Below, one piece after another: positions 24,398 to 26,864 of a DNA stretch of 26,864 bases. Source of the DNA: Syntrophomonas sp. UBA5288 (GTDB lineage: Bacteria; Bacillota; Syntrophomonadia; Syntrophomonadales; Syntrophomonadaceae); assembly GCA_002408445.1 (NCBI GenBank), contig DHSK01000189.1, forward strand, positions 1-26,864, written 5' to 3'. Numbering within the stretch: position 1 is the stretch's first letter; the number at the start of each line of letters is the position of its first letter. The notes under the pieces were generated by a model, which saw only the letters and a list, made by a program, of their open reading frames with translations, did no database searches and was not told the origin of the DNA. Made by a program: the position numbers and the translations under genes.

Positions 24398-24406
24398 ATT
24401 ATACCA
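24398..24406 (-). promoter_or_regulatory. Extended -10 promoter of the coiled-coil gene
   Basis: TGGTATAAT on the minus strand is a TGn-extended -10. No recognisable -35 stands 17 bases upstream (GTCAGC). It helps to decide the start of the coiled-coil gene. Confidence 0.5.
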
Positions 24407-24441
24407 TATAACTCCAACAGGCTGACGATCGACGCTAAGCC

Positions 24442-24470
24442 CTCAGACTAATACAAAAAAAGAGTCTGAG
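24442..24470 (-). other. Hairpin downstream of the corrinoid adenosyltransferase gene
   Basis: CTCAGACT (24442-24449) pairs with AGTCTGAG (24463-24470). Unusually, the run of seven T (minus strand) lies in the loop and not after the stem, so this is not a standard terminator. It falls 30 bases beyond the corrected stop of the gene. Confidence 0.45.
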
Positions 24471-24499
24471 AGCTAATGGTCGAGACCTGCCCGCGGCCT

Positions 24500-25061
24500 T
24501 TAATATTCGATTCCCCTTCGGGCTGCAACATCTATATCGTAGGTATGCTTTATCTTCTTCACTTCTGAAACTAATGGGCTGCTTCAATAAGTTCGGGGGA
24601 GCATTTCTTCCGGTTAGAATTATTTCCATTTTCTTTGGCACCAGCCGCAGCCATGCCAGCAGGTCAGTTAAAGCTATAAGCTTGATGTTCAGTGCCTCCA
24701 TAATTTCATCCAATACCAATATATCATGCTTTCCTGCTATGACGGTATCCTGGGCTAACTTCCAGGCCATCCCCACCTTTTGCCGGTCCCAATCATTGAT
24801 ATCATTAAAGCCGACCAAGCATTGTCCGCACTTTTGGCATTTCATAAAGCCGGACTTAATAACGGCGGCATGGGGACAGGTCCGGCCGAATTGAAATACT
24901 TCTATACCCAGTTTTTCCGCCGCAACCAATTCCCCGCTGTAAGTGCTTCCTTTTAAAAATTGAATAATTCTGACCCGGTATCCATGCCCTGCCGCTCTCA
25001 TAGCAAGACCGAAGGCTGCTGTTGTTTTTCCCTTGCCGTCACCGGTATACACTTGTATCAA
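24500..25061 (-). pseudogene. cobO: Corrinoid (cob(I)alamin) adenosyltransferase, CobO/BtuR type, with two 3' frameshifts
   Basis: Transfers adenosyl from ATP to cob(I)alamin. The N-terminal P-loop GDGKGKTTAAFGLAMRAAG, IIQFLKGS, the Walker B-like ILVLDEIMEALN and IILTGRNAPP are all present, together with a Cys cluster (CPHAAVIKSGFMKCQKCGQC) seen in some clostridial members. After NAPP the annotated frame becomes unlike CobO and runs to 24435. One base over, ELIEAA appears. After another single-base loss, LVSEVKKIKHTYDIDVAARR and GIEY follow, ending in TAA at 24500-24502. Restoring one base in the C-run near 24593 and one near 24573 gives the normal C-terminus. Start: TTG with AGGGG 9 bases upstream. 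It may be inactive, or these may be sequencing errors. Confidence 0.85.
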
Positions 25062-25439
25062 ATTATCTTATCCCCTTGCTCATGATTTATATTAATTGAT
25101 AGTTTTGCATAATTAACTTTTTTAAGCAGTAACTTTGCGAATTATTATCCTGAGGCAAAGCCGAAGAATCTAAGATTCTGACAAATATCTCTGAGATCGC
25201 ATGCAGCAATTTAGCCTGCAAGTTTGAGGGAAAAGAATTAACTTCATCTTAAAATAAAATGCCATGATCAGCAAGTTTAACCAGTCCTTTCTTGCCACTC
25301 TTATTGGAATTTTAATGAAGCAGTATTATGCTATAATGTTCTTTATTAAAAATTAACGGAAAGAGGGCAAAAGGTGCTTACGTTACCAAAGCAACTCGTG
25401 ACAGAAGCCGAGTACCTGTTTGGGTTAATGCCATAGGAG
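25062..25439. other. Intergenic region upstream of the transporter remnant
   Basis: No intact gene. It holds the degenerate palindromic repeat at 25148-25180 and a possible plus-strand promoter region (TATAATG at about 25332). After AAAGAGGG, a short reading frame starting GTG (VLTLPKQLVTEAEYLFGLMP, 25375-25435) follows, which may be the decayed start of the transporter gene. No cobalamin riboswitch is visible upstream of the adenosyltransferase gene. Confidence 0.4.
25148..25180. repeat. Degenerate copy of a dispersed palindromic repeat
   Basis: TCCTGAGGCAAAGCCGAAGA followed by AGAATCT-A-AGATTCT (25165-25179, perfect palindrome) resembles the widespread intergenic palindrome of the type CCTGAGCGAAGCGAAGAATC mirrored around its centre. 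Only the left half is well kept. Confidence 0.45.
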
Positions 25440-25760
25440 GAATGTTTTTCAATATTTTTCACTGCAGTTCTGGTTAAAGATTATAGCAGTGCCGGTAAAT
25501 TTGATACAAAAATAGAAATCGGAGTAATAAGCCATATGTCTATTACCCCGTTATGGTGGGCATTATCACTGGGAGCTTGCCTGGGCGGAAACGGTACTAT
25601 TATAGGTGCTTCAGCCAATGTAATAGTTTCCGGTATCTCTGCACGTGAAGGACATCCGATAACTTTTCTGGGCTATATGAAGGTAGCTTTCCCGCTGATG
25701 TTGTTATCTATTGCTATTTGTACAGTGTATTGTATATACGTTATCTCTAGACCAATATTA
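25440..25760 (+). pseudogene. ArsB/NhaD-type (ion transporter superfamily) permease, C-terminal remnant
   Basis: The peptide PLWWALSLGACLGGNGTIIG followed by ASANVIVSGISAREGHPITF and YMKVAFPLMLLSIAICTVYC is the conserved C-terminal region of ArsB/NhaD-like anion or Na+/H+ permeases. Upstream in the same frame FFTAVLVKDYSSAGKFDTKI can be read, with no start codon or ribosome site that fits. About 300 residues (ten or so membrane helices) are missing. The frame runs on to 25862 only by read-through of the intergenic terminator. Non-functional remnant. Confidence 0.78.
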
Positions 25761-25767
25761 TTGCTTT

Positions 25768-25800
25768 GCTGTAATTCAAATGCTGAATTACAGCATTTTT
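25768..25800. terminator. Bidirectional intrinsic terminator between transporter remnant and nadK
   Basis: GCTGTAATTCA (25768-25778) and TGAATTACAGC (25784-25794) form a perfect 11-bp stem with a 5-base loop, followed by ATTTTT. It lies 12-44 bases beyond the nadK stop on the minus strand and just after the transporter remnant on the plus strand. Confidence 0.8.
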
Positions 25801-25811
25801 GTATCTTTAGT

Positions 25812-26654
25812 CTAAACCAAGCCCTCAGAGAAAGATATCGAGTAACGGGGTTCTTCCTGTGAGTCCGGGTTGGATTTGCCAATGGGTGAGATTTGAATGA
25901 ATTGGGCTGTTATGGCTGATCGTTTTACGATAATACGGTCATTTTTTTGAAGCATCAGTTCCCCTGCCCCATCCATTGAAATGGCGGTGCCATAATCAGA
26001 ATCAAAGATGAATTCGAGTTGAGTGTCGGCACTCAGCACCAGGGAGCGGGCATTAACGAGTTGCGGACATATCGGGGTTATCACAAAAGCAGGTACACGA
26101 TTGTCAATGATAGGCCCCCCGGCAGAGAAGGAATAGGCGGTAGAACCGGTGGGGGTGGCGCATATTACGCCATCCCCCCGGAAAACCGTATAAGGCTTGC
26201 CGTCTATTTGCAATTTTACATTAATAGTATGATAAGTTTGGGCACGAATAATCATGTCATTGAGAGCAATATTATTTAAAATCTGTATTCCTTGCCTGAG
26301 TACCATAACGTTTATCATCATACGGTGTTCAAGACTATAATTATGCTGAATTAGCTGTTCAATAGAAAATACCAGGTCAGTTGGTTCGGTGCTGCTTAAA
26401 AAACCTACTGTACCCAGGTTTACCCCCAGTATAGGTGTTTGCCTGGGCGCATAAGCTCGTGCTGCCTTTAATATGGTACCGTCGCCTCCCAGCACGATTA
26501 CCAAATCGACGGAGGGGCATTGCTTGGACTGTAGACTAAGGTTGTCAACCATTATGCTTTCGATTCCCCTGGCACACAGTCTGCCATACATTTCACGGGC
26601 GAGTTTTAAAGCTTTCATGTCATTCTTGAATACTATAAGTGCTTTAATGATCAA
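25812..26654 (-). CDS. nadK: NAD kinase
   Basis: 280 aa, normal length. It phosphorylates NAD to NADP using ATP (or polyphosphate) in the cytoplasm. The hallmark GGDGT (near residues 57-61, VLGGDGTILKAAR) is followed by GVNLGTVGFLS, the substrate-binding NDMIIRAQ segment, and GDGVICATPTGSTAYSFSAGGPI. The Asp and the Gly-rich loop of the active site are all present. Start: TTG at 26654, with AGGGGG 4 bases before it. No ATG lies nearby in frame before the conserved strand KALIVFKND. The gene upstream ends 31 bases away on the same strand, so they are probably in one operon. Confidence 0.96.
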   Translation of the reverse strand: MIIKALIVFKNDMKALKLAREMYGRLCARGIESIMVDNLSLQSKQCPSVDLVIVLGGDGTILKAARAYAPRQTPILGVNLGTVGFLSSTEPTDLVFSIEQLIQHNYSLEHRMMINVMVLRQGIQILNNIALNDMIIRAQTYHTINVKLQIDGKPYTVFRGDGVICATPTGSTAYSFSAGGPIIDNRVPAFVITPICPQLVNARSLVLSADTQLEFIFDSDYGTAISMDGAGELMLQKNDRIIVKRSAITAQFIQISPIGKSNPDSQEEPRYSISFSEGLV

Positions 26655-26685
26655 ACACCCCCTGATTAAGGCAATATAATTAAAT

Positions 26686-26864
26686 TTAATATTTTTGGTT
26701 GAATTTGATTAATACAGGATCGTAAATAGCTGACTCGGTAAATAGATTACTATCCGGAGGCAAGGTGAACCGGGCGTTGTTTTCCGGAGCAACAATTTCT
26801 GCAATCGGGTTTACGCCCTTTTCCACTGGATTATTATTGCACTGCAAATCCTCCGCCAAAGCGG
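26686..26864 (-). CDS. 3' end of an unidentified gene upstream of nadK (partial)
   Basis: An open minus-strand frame runs from the window edge to TAA at 26686-26688, encoding at least 58 residues: ALAEDLQCNNNPVEKGVN, then PIAEIVAPENNARFTLPPDS and ending DPVLIKFNQKY. The composition is protein-like (balanced, no long biased runs), and the other two frames are closed. I do not recognise the family. It lies 31 bases upstream of nadK and would be co-transcribed with it. Confidence 0.55.
   Translation of the reverse strand, partial: ALAEDLQCNNNPVEKGVNPIAEIVAPENNARFTLPPDSNLFTESAIYDPVLIKFNQKY

Noticed and set aside
24442..24470. Intrinsic terminator for the adenosyltransferase gene
   Set aside because: The T-run is in the loop and not after the stem, so it cannot act as a standard terminator.
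24435..24499. Annotated C-terminus of the adenosyltransferase after the frameshifts
   Set aside because: The tail (KAAGRSRPLALRLFFCISLRA) is out-of-frame sequence. The family C-terminus is recognisable in another frame and ends at 24500.
25062..25375. Cobalamin riboswitch near the adenosyltransferase gene
   Set aside because: No B12-box or matching core motif was found on either strand.
25761..25862. C-terminal extension of the transporter remnant
   Set aside because: It reads through the intergenic terminator and into the end of nadK. Family members end near residue motif TVYC.
1..26864. CRISPR array, tRNA or rRNA genes
   Set aside because: No regularly spaced direct repeats, cloverleaf-type sequences with CCA-proximal arms or rRNA-like conserved blocks were noticed by eye. 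A tRNAscan or Infernal run was not possible.

Overview
The window looks like chromosomal DNA of a low-GC Gram-positive, probably a strictly anaerobic, spore-forming Clostridia member of the Peptococcaceae/Desulfitobacterium/Syntrophomonas kind. This rests on strong AGGAGG-type ribosome binding sites with ATG, GTG and TTG starts, a T-box leader for thrS, an orphan soluble PAS histidine kinase of the sporulation-kinase type, a cell-wall amidase with copper-amine-oxidase-like and AMIN domains, a corrinoid adenosyltransferase and a U32-type Fe-S enzyme. Placement below the class level is inference.

Layout. (1) 1-2537: an IS21-family element on the minus strand. Its istA carries one in-frame nonsense codon, its istB is intact, and the left end lies outside the window. 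(2) 2.8-8.2 kb: an AT-rich minus-strand cassette. It comprises a NodU/TobZ-type O-carbamoyltransferase, a 714-aa SGNH-type hydrolase or acyltransferase with a large insertion and C-terminal extension, and, after a 329-base gap with a strikingly symmetrical leader, a UbiU/UbiV-like U32 protein. This is the best candidate for an undescribed system: possibly oxygen-independent hydroxylation, carbamoylation and acyl/ester chemistry on one unknown substrate. (3) 8.6-9.65 kb: remnant of a mobilizable element (truncated relaxase, intact mobC-like gene, oriT-like cluster of inverted repeats). (4) 9.87-12.92 kb: thrS with a clear sigma-A promoter and a T-box leader with an ACC (Thr) specifier. A decayed IS110-family fragment lies between the leader and the gene. 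(5) 13.0-14.4 kb: an insertion-sequence graveyard (frameshifted IS3 remnant, internally deleted IS21 remnant) holding a 28-bp exact copy of part of a nearby small zinc-ribbon gene.

(6) 14.4-21.9 kb: ordinary chromosomal genes. They are a GNAT acetyltransferase, a 69-aa zinc-ribbon protein, a three-PAS histidine kinase coupled to a small membrane protein, a divergent 7TM-PAS-GGDEF diguanylate cyclase, a secreted N-acetylmuramoyl-L-alanine amidase and an Lrp/AsnC regulator. (7) 22.0-26.86 kb: an AhpD-like CxxC protein divergent from lrp, a HAD-IB phosphatase, an uncharacterised coiled-coil protein, a corrinoid adenosyltransferase gene with two compensable frameshifts at its 3' end, a degraded ArsB/NhaD-type transporter, NAD kinase, and the 3' end of one more gene.

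The kinase, diguanylate cyclase and amidase suggest a signalling and envelope neighbourhood linked to sporulation or lifestyle control. The left half is mobile, acquired or rearranged DNA around thrS. I saw no tRNA, rRNA or CRISPR array. All family names come from reading the sequence, not from database searches.
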